NCBI GenBank assembly: GCA_902599665.1
Contig: CACKGK010000008.1
Span: 1 to 58,061 of the forward strand
Origin: an uncultured Pelagibacteraceae bacterium
GTDB taxonomy: Bacteria > Pseudomonadota > Alphaproteobacteria > Pelagibacterales > Pelagibacteraceae
Length of the DNA stretch: 58,061 bases
Reading direction: 5' to 3'
The notes beneath the pieces were generated by a model. The model ran no database searches, had not been told where the DNA came from, and worked only from the letters and a program-made list of their open reading frames with translations. Of this stretch, positions 9,201 through 16,858 are shown piece after piece (the stretch's first letter is position 1; each line of letters opens with the position of its first letter). The position numbers were made by a program, and so were the translations under genes.

Positions 9201-10716
9201 AATTGAAGACTTAGCTCAACTTATTTACGATTTAAAGCAGATTAATCCAAAGGCAAGAGTTGGCGTAAAATTAGTTGCCTCTTCAGGTATAGGAACAATT
9301 GCTGCAGGTGTAGCTAAAGCAAAAGCAGATATAATTTTAATTTCAGGTCATAATGGTGGGACAGGTGCCACTCCACAAACAAGCGTTAAATATGTTGGTA
9401 TTCCATGGGAAATGGGACTAACAGAGGCAAATCAAGTATTAACTTTAAATAAATTAAGACACCTAGTTACATTAAGAACAGATGGAGGAATTAAAACAGG
9501 AAGAGACGTCGTAATAGCTGCAATGATGGGAGCCGAAGAATTTGGCGTAGCAACAACAGCGCTAGTTGCAATGGGTTGTATTATGGTGAGACAATGTCAT
9601 TCTAATACATGTCCAGTTGGAGTTTGTACTCAAGATGATGAATTAAGAAAAAAATTTACTGGTACCCCAGATAAAATAGTAAATCTATTTTCTTTTATAG
9701 CTCAAGAAGTTAGAGAAATTTTATCAAGTTTAGGATTTAAAAATTTAAATGAAGTAATCGGAAGGACAGATTTACTAAGACAAGTTAGTAAAGGATCACC
9801 GAATTTAGATGACCTAGATTTAAATCCTTTATTTGTTCAAGCTGATCCAGGCATAAACAAAAGATATTGTGAAACTCCTATTATAAATAAAGTACCAGAT
9901 ACTTTAGACCAAAAAATTTGGCCTGAGATAGAAAGTTTAATTAACAGAAAATTGCCTTTAGAAAATGTTTATTCAATTGAAAATACAGATAGAGCTGTTG
10001 GAACAAGAATTTCATATAATCTCTATAAAAAATTTGGAAATAATAAATTAGGGATAGATACTTTTGCTATTAACTTTAAAGGTTCTGCTGGTCAATCTTT
10101 TGGTGCCTTCGGTGTTAAAGGACTTAAACTAATATTAAAGGGAGATGCAAATGACTACGTTGCAAAAGGTCTTTCGGGAGCATCTATCGTGATTAAACTT
10201 CGAGATGAAAGTAATTTAATTTCAAATGAAAATACTATTATAGGAAATACAGTCTTATATGGAGCAACATCAGGATATCTTTTTGCAGCTGGACAGGCAG
10301 GTGAAAGATTTGCTGTTAGAAACTCGGGCGCTACTGCAGTTATAGAAGGATGTGATTCAAATGGTTGTGAGTACATGACAGGTGGGTCAATAGTAATATT
10401 GGGAGAGGTAGGCGATAATTTTGGCGCTGGTATGACTGGTGGTATGGCATTTATATATGATCCAAAAAGCCAGTTTTCAAAAAAAGCTAATCCTGAAACA
10501 ATAGTTTGGCAAACTCCCGAGACAGAATACTGGAAAAACTATCTAAAAGATTTAGTTCTAAAACACAATGAGGAAACTAATTCTAATTTATCAGCACAGA
10601 TTATTGAAAATTTTGACGATGAACTTAAAAATTTCTTACAAGTTTGTCCTAAAGAAATGTTAAATAAATTAGAAAACCCTATTACAAATAAAAGCTTAGT
10701 TGGAAAAGCTAGTTAA
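6220..10716 (+). CDS. gltB: Glutamate synthase large subunit
   Basis: Ferredoxin-like/FMN glutamate synthase alpha subunit, 1498 aa, full length. It begins with a 25-residue propeptide. C26 (MEHDACGVGL) is the expected N-terminal nucleophile of the type II glutaminase domain after cleavage. The synthase domain has the FGSGSMSHGALS and GEGGEDEERF stretches, the FMN-barrel motifs AQGAKPGEGGQLPG and ISGHNGGTGATPQ, and the 3Fe-4S cysteines C1120, C1126 and C1131. The C-terminal beta-helix domain (~1260-1450) is glycine-rich (GAFGVKG, GYLFAAGQAGERFAVRNSGA). Order gltD-gltB with a TAATG junction implies coupled translation. The end overlaps the convergent hydrolase by 8 bp. Confidence 0.98.
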   Translation: MDIQNKNRKLLKKNHVYDETMEHDACGVGLVASTEGLKSRKVVEYGIEALKAVWHRGAIDADGKTGDGAGIHIEIPNDFFAEKIEITGHKHDNSDLCVGMIFLPRNDFGGQEQCRSIVESELTKKNFNIYGWRQVPVDPSVLGEKAEQTRPEITQVLFTHNDKSIHGKDLERALYETRRKIEKEALRNQLNNFYICSFSSKSIIYKGMFLAESLSDFYPDLKDERFISRYAIFHQRFSTNTAPSWDLAQPFRSIAHNGEINTLKGNINWMRIHEEEMFSPLFDDMENLKPVIPAGNSDSASLDNVFELLNISGHSAPLAKLMLIPDAWSKKSKVLPKDHQQLFNFLNSTMEPWDGPAAIAATDNEWVIVGSDRNGLRPLRYTITRDKLLYAGSETGMIDLNEKKIVSKGRLGPGEILGVRIEKGKVYTNNQIKNYLSKEYKHFNNQIIELDKFLTIENEKSEFSGSDLKKIQHCFGYSLEDLELILHPMAEDAKEATGSMGDDTPLAVLSDKYRPLYHYFRQNFSQVTNPPIDSLRENKVMSLKTRFGNLGNILDFSNLTEENIYVLDSPILSNTQFEKFIKYFGDNYKILDCTFNTDQTLEEAIELLKNNSEKAVREGNTQLILSDKNISETKLPMPMLLCIGAINTHLIKLGLRGYASINVQTGDALDTHSFATLIGVGATTVNPYLAFDSLHQRYSKKLFGNFSFDECVGRYIKSVNLGLLKIMSKMGISVLSSYRGGCNFETVGLSRTIVKDYFPGVLSKISGIGLTGIEKKIRSIHKDAFDIHSNILPIGGIYRYRKNGETHQYQGKLIHLLQAAVGSNSYETYKKYTKGIYGLKPISLRDLIDFKNQQAINIDQVEPITEIMKRFGSGSMSHGALSKEAHETLAMGMNRIKGASCSGEGGEDEERFKVLDNGDSANSRVKQIASARFGVTINYLNNCNEIEIKIAQGAKPGEGGQLPGFKVTEEIARLRHSTPGVTLISPPPHHDIYSIEDLAQLIYDLKQINPKARVGVKLVASSGIGTIAAGVAKAKADIILISGHNGGTGATPQTSVKYVGIPWEMGLTEANQVLTLNKLRHLVTLRTDGGIKTGRDVVIAAMMGAEEFGVATTALVAMGCIMVRQCHSNTCPVGVCTQDDELRKKFTGTPDKIVNLFSFIAQEVREILSSLGFKNLNEVIGRTDLLRQVSKGSPNLDDLDLNPLFVQADPGINKRYCETPIINKVPDTLDQKIWPEIESLINRKLPLENVYSIENTDRAVGTRISYNLYKKFGNNKLGIDTFAINFKGSAGQSFGAFGVKGLKLILKGDANDYVAKGLSGASIVIKLRDESNLISNENTIIGNTVLYGATSGYLFAAGQAGERFAVRNSGATAVIEGCDSNGCEYMTGGSIVILGEVGDNFGAGMTGGMAFIYDPKSQFSKKANPETIVWQTPETEYWKNYLKDLVLKHNEETNSNLSAQIIENFDDELKNFLQVCPKEMLNKLENPITNKSLVGKAS

Positions 10717-11470
10717 CTTTTTTGATTATAGATTTTAATTCTTTGCAAATAATATTTAAATTTTTTTTTGAAGAAAGGCTATGATCTCCATTTTTTATCA
10801 CTAGTAGTTTTTTTTCTGCTTTAGGAAAAATTTTCAAAACTTTTCTCGAATACATTACTGGAACCACCTCATCCTTCTGCCCATGAACCATAGTTACAGG
10901 ATTTATATTATATAATTTTCTGTTAAGAACTTTATTGCTGGCTTTTTTACCATCTAAAATTAGCTGTTTTGTTATTAAATACTCATAATCACCATTTTTA
11001 ATTTTCGAAATACCTTTTTTCAAAATTTCACTTTTCGTTTTTTTTGGAAATTTTTTCCACATAATTCTTGTAAGAAATTCAGGAGCAGATCCAATTCCTA
11101 AAAAACCTTTAATTTGCGAACTATAATATCTATGCATTAACAAAGAAATCCAGCCACCCATGCTAGATCCAATTAGTATAAAGTTATTCTTTTTAACTAT
11201 TTTATTTATTGTAATTCTCGCGTCATTTGACCATTTAGTGATGTTACCTCTTGTGAATTCTCCTGATGATCTTCCATGACCAAAGTATTCCAGAGCTAAA
11301 AATCCAAGTTTATTTTGAATAGAAAACTTTAAAAATTTCTTTGGTTTATCACCGTCAATATCGGATGCAAAACCAGGTAAAAAAACTACGTAAAGTTTTT
11401 TTTTATAATTATTTGCTATATATCTTAGTTTTTTATATTTAGAAATTCTTAGAAATTTATATTTTTTCAT
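10709..11470 (-). CDS. Alpha/beta-hydrolase (serine esterase type)
   Basis: 253-aa alpha/beta-hydrolase fold protein. Seen are the oxyanion strand VVFLPGFASDIDGDKP, the nucleophile elbow GSSMGG in LIGSSMGGWISLLMH, an acid-strand motif VHGQKDEVVP, and the likely catalytic His in KNGDHSLSS. The family includes small esterases and acyl-protein or acyl-ACP thioesterases; the closest look is to ABHD10-like hydrolases, but the substrate is not determined. There is no signal peptide, so it is probably cytoplasmic. It is divergent from the glycosyltransferase gene, with 42 bp between starts. Confidence 0.8.
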   Translation of the reverse strand: MKKYKFLRISKYKKLRYIANNYKKKLYVVFLPGFASDIDGDKPKKFLKFSIQNKLGFLALEYFGHGRSSGEFTRGNITKWSNDARITINKIVKKNNFILIGSSMGGWISLLMHRYYSSQIKGFLGIGSAPEFLTRIMWKKFPKKTKSEILKKGISKIKNGDYEYLITKQLILDGKKASNKVLNRKLYNINPVTMVHGQKDEVVPVMYSRKVLKIFPKAEKKLLVIKNGDHSLSSKKNLNIICKELKSIIKKVN

Positions 11471-11512
11471 ATAAAGTAATAAAGTTGACCAAGTTTATAA
11501 TATTATTACCAC

Positions 11513-12667
11513 ATGCAGTCTAAATTAAAAGTCCTTCAAGTAATTCCTAAACTAGGTTACGGTGGTGCTGAAACTGGATGCTATGATATTGCTCATTATT
11601 TGCCAGAAAATAATGTTGGTTCGTATTTAATAACAAGTGGCGGTGAACTATTAAAATTTATTGATAAAAAAAAAGTTAAAGTAATAAGACTCCCAGTTCA
11701 ATCTAAAAATCCAATACTTATTCTTATAAACTCTATAATTATTTCAGTTATTATTTTAATAAATGGTATAAACATCGTTCATGCAAGAAGTAGAGCTCCA
11801 GCCTGGTCATGTTTAATAGCAACAAAGATTACTAGAAGAAAATTTGTTACTACTTTCCATGGAACATATAATTTCAAAAGTAACATAAAAAAATTTTATA
11901 ACTCTGTTATGGTTAGATCAGATTTAATTATTGCAGGATCGAATTTTATATTTTCACATATAAAAGAAAACTATTCAAAATACTTATCAGATAAAAAAAA
12001 ATTACTTTCAATTTTTCGTGGTATTAATACAGACTATTATGATGCTTCCACAACTCTTGAAAAAGATGAAGATAACTTATTCAAATCCTGGAATTTAACT
12101 GTTGGTAAAAAAATAATTTTATTACCTGGAAGACTCACTGCTTGGAAAGGACAAGAAATGTTTTTAGAAGCTTTAAATAAAGTAAATATTCAATTAGGGA
12201 ATGAAGCTTTCATAGCAGTTATTCTTGGCAATGATCAGGGGCGTGATCTTTATAAAAAAAAACTCATCAGACTTGTCGAGCAATATAGACTTACAAAACA
12301 AATTAGATTTATCGACCACTGCAAAAATATGCCATTGGCCTACAAAATTTCAGATATAGTTGTTTCTGCATCAATAGAACCAGAAGCGTTTGGTAGAGTA
12401 TCCGTTGAAGCACAAGCCATGCAAAAAATGATTGTTGCAAGTAATTTAGGTGGATCTAATGAAACCATAATAGATGGAAAAACTGGTATTTTATTTGAAG
12501 CAGGTAACTCTGATGAATTATCTGAAAAATTAATTAAAGTAATGAATATGGACCGTGATGAAATCAGCAAAATGGGTAATAATGGAAGAGAAAATGCAGT
12601 TAAAAAATTTAATGTTGAAAAAATGTGTTTTTCTACTTATTCAGAATACAAAAAACTATTTAATTAA
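11513..12667 (+). CDS. Glycosyltransferase family 4 (GT-B)
   Basis: 384-aa GT-B fold glycosyltransferase. The N-terminal part has the glycine-rich acceptor-domain loop VIPKLGYGGAETGCYDIAHYL and the HARSRAPAW segment. The C-terminal domain has the sugar-nucleotide-binding elements LLPGRLTAWKGQEMFLEAL and EPEAFGRVSVEAQAMQ, that is the E-x7-E motif region, followed by GGSNETIIDGKTGILFEAG. It probably adds a sugar to a cell-envelope glycan or lipid; donor and acceptor cannot be assigned. The stop overlaps the thrS start (TAATG), so it is expected to be cotranscribed with thrS. Confidence 0.88.
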   Translation: MQSKLKVLQVIPKLGYGGAETGCYDIAHYLPENNVGSYLITSGGELLKFIDKKKVKVIRLPVQSKNPILILINSIIISVIILINGINIVHARSRAPAWSCLIATKITRRKFVTTFHGTYNFKSNIKKFYNSVMVRSDLIIAGSNFIFSHIKENYSKYLSDKKKLLSIFRGINTDYYDASTTLEKDEDNLFKSWNLTVGKKIILLPGRLTAWKGQEMFLEALNKVNIQLGNEAFIAVILGNDQGRDLYKKKLIRLVEQYRLTKQIRFIDHCKNMPLAYKISDIVVSASIEPEAFGRVSVEAQAMQKMIVASNLGGSNETIIDGKTGILFEAGNSDELSEKLIKVMNMDRDEISKMGNNGRENAVKKFNVEKMCFSTYSEYKKLFN

Positions 12668-14583
12668 TGCCAAATATTACATTACCAGACGGAAAAAAAA
12701 TTAATTTTGAAAAAAGTATTTCGGGATTTGAAGTTGCAGAAAAAATTAGTAAATCTCTTTCAAAACAGGCTTTATTAATAAGTGTCGACGGAGAATTAAA
12801 AGATTTAAATCATACTATTTCTAAAGATTCTTCAATTAAGATATTTACATCAAAAGATAAAGAAGGTTTGGAGACTATAAGACATGATACTGCTCACATA
12901 CTCGCTATGGCAGTTCAAGAATTATTTCCAGGGACACAAGTTACAATAGGGCCAGTTATTGAAGATGGCTTTTATTATGATTTTGCAAGAAAAGAACCTT
13001 TTACAACAGAAGATCTAAATAAAATTGAGAACAAAATGAAAGAAATAGTAGATCGAGATGAAAAAACTTACAGAGAGGTTTGGAAAAGAAACGATGCAAT
13101 TGAACATTTTAAAAAAAAGGGAGAAATATATAAAGCTGAAATAATAGAGAGTATACCTGATGGAGAAGATGTGTCTTTATATTTTCATGGAGATTGGCAT
13201 GATTTATGTAGAGGTCCTCACCTAGCCTCGACTGGTAAAATTGGAAAATTTTTTAAATTAACTAAAGTCTCAGGTGCTTACTGGAGAGGTGATTCTAATA
13301 ATGAAATGTTGCAAAGAGTTTATGGAACAAGTTGGTCTACTCAAAAAGAATTGGATGATTATTTAAATAGAATAGAAGAGGCTGAAAAAAGAGATCACAG
13401 AAAAATTGGTAAAGAAATGGATTTATTTCATTTCCGAGAAGAGAGTCCTGGATCTGTATTCTGGCATCAAAAAGGATGGAGTTTATTTCAAAAACTCATT
13501 TCATATATGAGAACGAAGCAAGAAATTGCAGGATATCAGGAAATAAATACTCCAGAAATATTAGATCGCTCCCTGTGGGAGAAATCAGGTCACTGGGAAA
13601 AATTTGGTGCCAATATGTATACCTCTACTACACCTGATGAAAAAGTTTTTGCTATAAAGCCAATGAATTGTCCAGGTTGCGTTCAGGTTTTTAATCAAGG
13701 CTTAAAAAGTTATCGTGATTTACCACTAAAAATGTCAGAATTCGGAAAAGTTCATAGGTATGAACCATCCGGAGCACTTCATGGATTATTGAGAGTTAGA
13801 GCTTTTACACAAGATGATGCACATATTTTTTGCACGGAACAACAAATTACCGAAGAGTGTTTAACTGTAACTGATTTAATTTTAGAAATTTATAAAGATT
13901 TGGGATTTGAAGATGTAATTTTAAAATATTCTGATCGACCGGAATTAAGGGTTGGTGATGACCAAGTTTGGGATAAATCAGAAGCCGCCTTACTAGAAGC
14001 GATTAAAGCAACAAAATTAGAATATTCTATTAATAAGGGTGAAGGAGCATTTTATGGTCCGAAAATAGAATTTGTTTTAAGAGATGCGATTGGTAGAGAT
14101 TGGCAATGTGGAACATTGCAAGTAGATTTAAACTTACCAGGCAGATTAGGGGCCTCATTTGTTGACAGCGATGGAAATAAGAAAGTTCCTGTTATGTTAC
14201 ACAGAGCATTATTTGGATCTTTAGAGAGATTTATTGGAATTTTAATTGAAAATTATTCAGGAAAATTACCTTTTTGGTTATGCCCAGTTCAAACAATAGT
14301 AATCCCTATCTCTAGTGATTTTGATGATTATGCAAAAGAAGTAAACAGTCAGTTAAAAAAAGTTGGGCTTTCTTCAGACGTAGATTTAAAAAATCACAAT
14401 TTAAATTACAAAATTAGAGAACATTCATTAACCAAAGTACCAATGTTGCTAATATGTGGAAAAAAAGAAGTTGACAGCAACACAGTAACTATTAGAAAAT
14501 TGGATTCTAAAAAACAAGAAACTATGCATTTAAAAGAATTCTTACAAAAATATTCTGCTCTCAATAAAGCACCTTCAATTTAG
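12667..14583 (+). CDS. thrS: Threonine--tRNA ligase
   Basis: Class II aminoacyl-tRNA synthetase that charges tRNA-Thr, 638 aa, normal length. Domains in order: TGS (1-60), the editing/SAD domain with HDTAH (~73-77) and the CRGPHL stretch, the catalytic domain with the zinc-binding region MNCPGC and motif 2 RVRAFTQDDAHIF, motif 3 MLHRALFGSLERF, and the C-terminal anticodon domain starting PFWLCPVQT. The gene order thrS-infC-rpmI-rplT-pheST is the classic bacterial translation cluster. A matching tRNA-Thr(GGT) lies at 44.1 kb. Confidence 0.98.
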   Translation: MPNITLPDGKKINFEKSISGFEVAEKISKSLSKQALLISVDGELKDLNHTISKDSSIKIFTSKDKEGLETIRHDTAHILAMAVQELFPGTQVTIGPVIEDGFYYDFARKEPFTTEDLNKIENKMKEIVDRDEKTYREVWKRNDAIEHFKKKGEIYKAEIIESIPDGEDVSLYFHGDWHDLCRGPHLASTGKIGKFFKLTKVSGAYWRGDSNNEMLQRVYGTSWSTQKELDDYLNRIEEAEKRDHRKIGKEMDLFHFREESPGSVFWHQKGWSLFQKLISYMRTKQEIAGYQEINTPEILDRSLWEKSGHWEKFGANMYTSTTPDEKVFAIKPMNCPGCVQVFNQGLKSYRDLPLKMSEFGKVHRYEPSGALHGLLRVRAFTQDDAHIFCTEQQITEECLTVTDLILEIYKDLGFEDVILKYSDRPELRVGDDQVWDKSEAALLEAIKATKLEYSINKGEGAFYGPKIEFVLRDAIGRDWQCGTLQVDLNLPGRLGASFVDSDGNKKVPVMLHRALFGSLERFIGILIENYSGKLPFWLCPVQTIVIPISSDFDDYAKEVNSQLKKVGLSSDVDLKNHNLNYKIREHSLTKVPMLLICGKKEVDSNTVTIRKLDSKKQETMHLKEFLQKYSALNKAPSI

Positions 14584-15128
14584 TGGCAGATTTAAAACAA
14601 AACTATTTTCAGAGAAGAACAAAATCTAGAGGTCCTAGAACAAATCAAAGAATAACTTCACAAGATGTTCAAGTTATTGCAAGCGATGGTGATAACTTAG
14701 GAATTCTTAATTTACAAGATGCTATTAGTAGAGCAAAGGAACAAGGTTTAGATTTAATTGAAATAGCTCCAAATGCAAAACCTCCTGTGTGTAAAATTAT
14801 GGATATGGGAAAATATAAATATGATGCGCAAAAAAAAGCAAATAAAGCAAAGAAAAAACAAAAAAAGATTGAGTTAAAAGAAATTAAATTAAGACCAGTT
14901 ACAGAAGTACACGATTATACTTTCAAAATAAAAAATGCTCAAAAATTTATTGCTAAAGGAGACAAAGTAAAATTTACAATAAGATTTAAAGGAAGAGAAT
15001 TGCAGCACTCAAGCTTAGGTAATGAGTTAATGGATAAGATCAAGCAAGATATGGAGAGCGTCGGAAAAGTTGAGCTTCAGCCTAAGTTTGATGGTAAACA
15101 AATGATTATGGTAATCCAGCCTTTATAA
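14583..15128 (+). CDS. infC: Translation initiation factor IF-3 (GTG start)
   Basis: IF-3 binds the 30S subunit and enforces start-codon fidelity. It is 181 aa. The N-terminal domain includes GPRTNQRITSQDVQVI and LGILNLQDAISRA, then a Lys-rich linker (YDAQKKANKAKKKQKK), then the C-terminal domain (KEIKLRPVTEVHDYTFKIKNAQKFI). The start codon is GTG, overlapping the thrS stop (TAGTG). No in-frame ATG occurs before the middle of the protein, so the non-AUG start is well supported. In E. coli, infC uses AUU and IF-3 represses its own translation through it; a GTG start fits similar but weaker autoregulation (inference). Confidence 0.97.
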   Translation: MADLKQNYFQRRTKSRGPRTNQRITSQDVQVIASDGDNLGILNLQDAISRAKEQGLDLIEIAPNAKPPVCKIMDMGKYKYDAQKKANKAKKKQKKIELKEIKLRPVTEVHDYTFKIKNAQKFIAKGDKVKFTIRFKGRELQHSSLGNELMDKIKQDMESVGKVELQPKFDGKQMIMVIQPL

Positions 15129-15139
15129 GCTATATTTCT

Positions 15140-15171
15140 GGTTGTAAATTAATATTAATATTTGTATAACC
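15140..15171 (+). promoter_or_regulatory. Possible hairpin in the rpmI leader
   Basis: In the 54-bp spacer before rpmI, GGTTGTA (15140-15146) can pair with TATAACC (15165-15171) through seven pairs, one of them G-U, around an AT-rich loop of 18 nt. It ends 11 nt before the rpmI ATG. In E. coli, L20 represses rpmI-rplT by binding a structured leader; this hairpin is in the right place for that, but it was not tested by folding or comparison. Confidence 0.3.
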
Positions 15172-15182
15172 CCCTCAAAATT

Positions 15183-15389
15183 ATGCCTAAATTAAAAACA
15201 AAAAGTTCAGCAAAAAAAAGATTTAAAATATCAGCTAGAGGTAAAGTAATTACTGCTCAAGCTGGTAAAAGGCATGGAATGATTAAAAGAACTAATTCAC
15301 AGATAAGAAAACAAAGAGGTACTACGGTAATGTCAAAACAAGATGGTAAGATTGTAAAATCTTATATGCCGTATAACCTAAGAGGATAA
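15183..15389 (+). CDS. rpmI: Large ribosomal subunit protein bL35
   Basis: Small basic 50S protein, 68 aa from the ATG at 15183 ([16 protein letters not shown]). The frame could be opened upstream from a TTG at 15162, but the family always begins MPKxKTxxxAKKRFK, so ATG 15183 is preferred. Conserved features are the [20 protein letters not shown] stretch and a basic C terminus. It lies between infC and rplT as in most bacteria, one base from rplT. Confidence 0.96.
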   Translation: MPKLKTKSSAKKRFKISARGKVITAQAGKRHGMIKRTNSQIRKQRGTTVMSKQDGKIVKSYMPYNLRG

Positions 15390-15390
15390 T

Positions 15391-15747
15391 ATGGCTAGAG
15401 TAAAAAGAGGTGTAACAAGCAGAGCTAAGCATAAAAAGGTATTAAAAGCTGTTAAGGGTCAGTGGGGAAGAAGAAAGAACACTATAAGAGTAGCTAGACA
15501 GGCAATGGAAAAAGCTATGCAGTACGCTTATAGAGATAGAAGAAATAAAAAAAGAGACTTCAAATCACTTTGGATACAAAGAATTAACGCTGGCGTTAGA
15601 TCAGAGGGTTTAACATATTCTAAATTTATAAATGGCCTAAGTAAAAAAGGTATTAAAATAGATAGAAAAATACTCGCTGAAATAGCTTACGATAATCCTG
15701 AAGCATTTAAAACTATAGTTAAAAAAGCTCAAGCAGCATTAAATTAA
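15391..15747 (+). CDS. rplT: Large ribosomal subunit protein bL20
   Basis: 118-aa 23S rRNA-binding protein needed early in 50S assembly and, in E. coli, an autoregulator of rpmI-rplT. It has the canonical start [19 protein letters not shown], the central [25 protein letters not shown] segment (here [19 protein letters not shown]), and the C-terminal [16 protein letters not shown]. The start is one base after the rpmI stop. A 43-bp gap follows before pheS. Confidence 0.98.
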   Translation: MARVKRGVTSRAKHKKVLKAVKGQWGRRKNTIRVARQAMEKAMQYAYRDRRNKKRDFKSLWIQRINAGVRSEGLTYSKFINGLSKKGIKIDRKILAEIAYDNPEAFKTIVKKAQAALN

Positions 15748-15790
15748 TTTTCATTGTTGTTTTTCTAGGGTTAACAAATATTCTATAAAT

Positions 15791-16858
15791 ATGTCTGATT
15801 TAAAAAAAATTAAAGATGAATATTTAAATAAATTAGATAGTGATTTGAATATTGAAAGTGTAAATCAGATTAAAACAGAATTATTTGGTAAAAATGGGCA
15901 GATTTCTAATTCTTTTAAATCATTAGGATCTTTGCCGACTGATGAAAGAAAAAAATTTGCATCAGACTTAAATTCAATAAAAGACGAACTACAAGATAAA
16001 ATAAATTCTAAGCTTCAAGAAATTGAAACTAAAGAGATTAACTCTAAACTTGAAAATGAAAAAGTAGATGTAACATTACCTGAGAGAGAATTTAGTCGAG
16101 GAAAAATACATCCTGTTTCACAAGTAATTGACGAGATATCGTCAATATTTTCAGAAATTGGGTTTAGCGTTGAAGAAGGGCCAGACATAGAGAATGAGCA
16201 TTATAATTTTACTGCATTAAATACGCCTGACAATCATCCAGCGAGAGATATGCATGACACTTTTTATCTAGACAATAATAAAGAATTATTATTAAGAACC
16301 CATACTTCTCCAGTGCAAGTAAGAACAATGCTAAATGGAAAACCTCCATTTAAAATTATAGCTCCAGGCAGAACATATAGATCTGATAGTGATCAAACTC
16401 ATTCTCCGATGTTTCACCAAGTCGAAGGTCTTCATATAGATAAAGACATAAACATGGGCCATCTAAAAGGATGCTTGAATTATTTCATAAAATCATTTTT
16501 TGAAGTAGATAAAATAAAAATGAGATTCAGACCTAGTCATTTTCCTTTCACTGAACCATCTGCAGAAGTAGATATCGGTTACGAGATAAAAGATGGCAAG
16601 ATAGTAATTGGTGAAGGAGATAAATGGTTAGAAATTCTAGGTTGTGGGATGGTGCATCCCAATGTACTTAAGAATGTTAAAGTTAACCCAGATAAGTACC
16701 AAGGTTATGCTTTTGGGATTGGTATAGATAGACTTGGAATGCTTAAATATGGAATTAATGATTTAAGAGCTTTTTTTGAGACTGACTATAGATGGCTTAA
16801 TCATTTTGGCTTTGATCCATTGGATGTTCCATCAAATTATAGAGGTCTTAGCAGATGA
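15791..16858 (+). CDS. pheS: Phenylalanine--tRNA ligase alpha subunit
   Basis: Catalytic subunit of the alpha2beta2 class II PheRS, 355 aa. An N-terminal coiled-coil (~1-90) that contacts tRNA is followed by the catalytic core, with motif 2 [27 protein letters not shown], the [10 protein letters not shown] substrate-pocket segment, and motif 3 [17 protein letters not shown]. The ATGA overlap with pheT secures one-to-one expression. The cognate tRNA-Phe(GAA) is at 48.3 kb. Confidence 0.98.
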   Translation: MSDLKKIKDEYLNKLDSDLNIESVNQIKTELFGKNGQISNSFKSLGSLPTDERKKFASDLNSIKDELQDKINSKLQEIETKEINSKLENEKVDVTLPEREFSRGKIHPVSQVIDEISSIFSEIGFSVEEGPDIENEHYNFTALNTPDNHPARDMHDTFYLDNNKELLLRTHTSPVQVRTMLNGKPPFKIIAPGRTYRSDSDQTHSPMFHQVEGLHIDKDINMGHLKGCLNYFIKSFFEVDKIKMRFRPSHFPFTEPSAEVDIGYEIKDGKIVIGEGDKWLEILGCGMVHPNVLKNVKVNPDKYQGYAFGIGIDRLGMLKYGINDLRAFFETDYRWLNHFGFDPLDVPSNYRGLSR

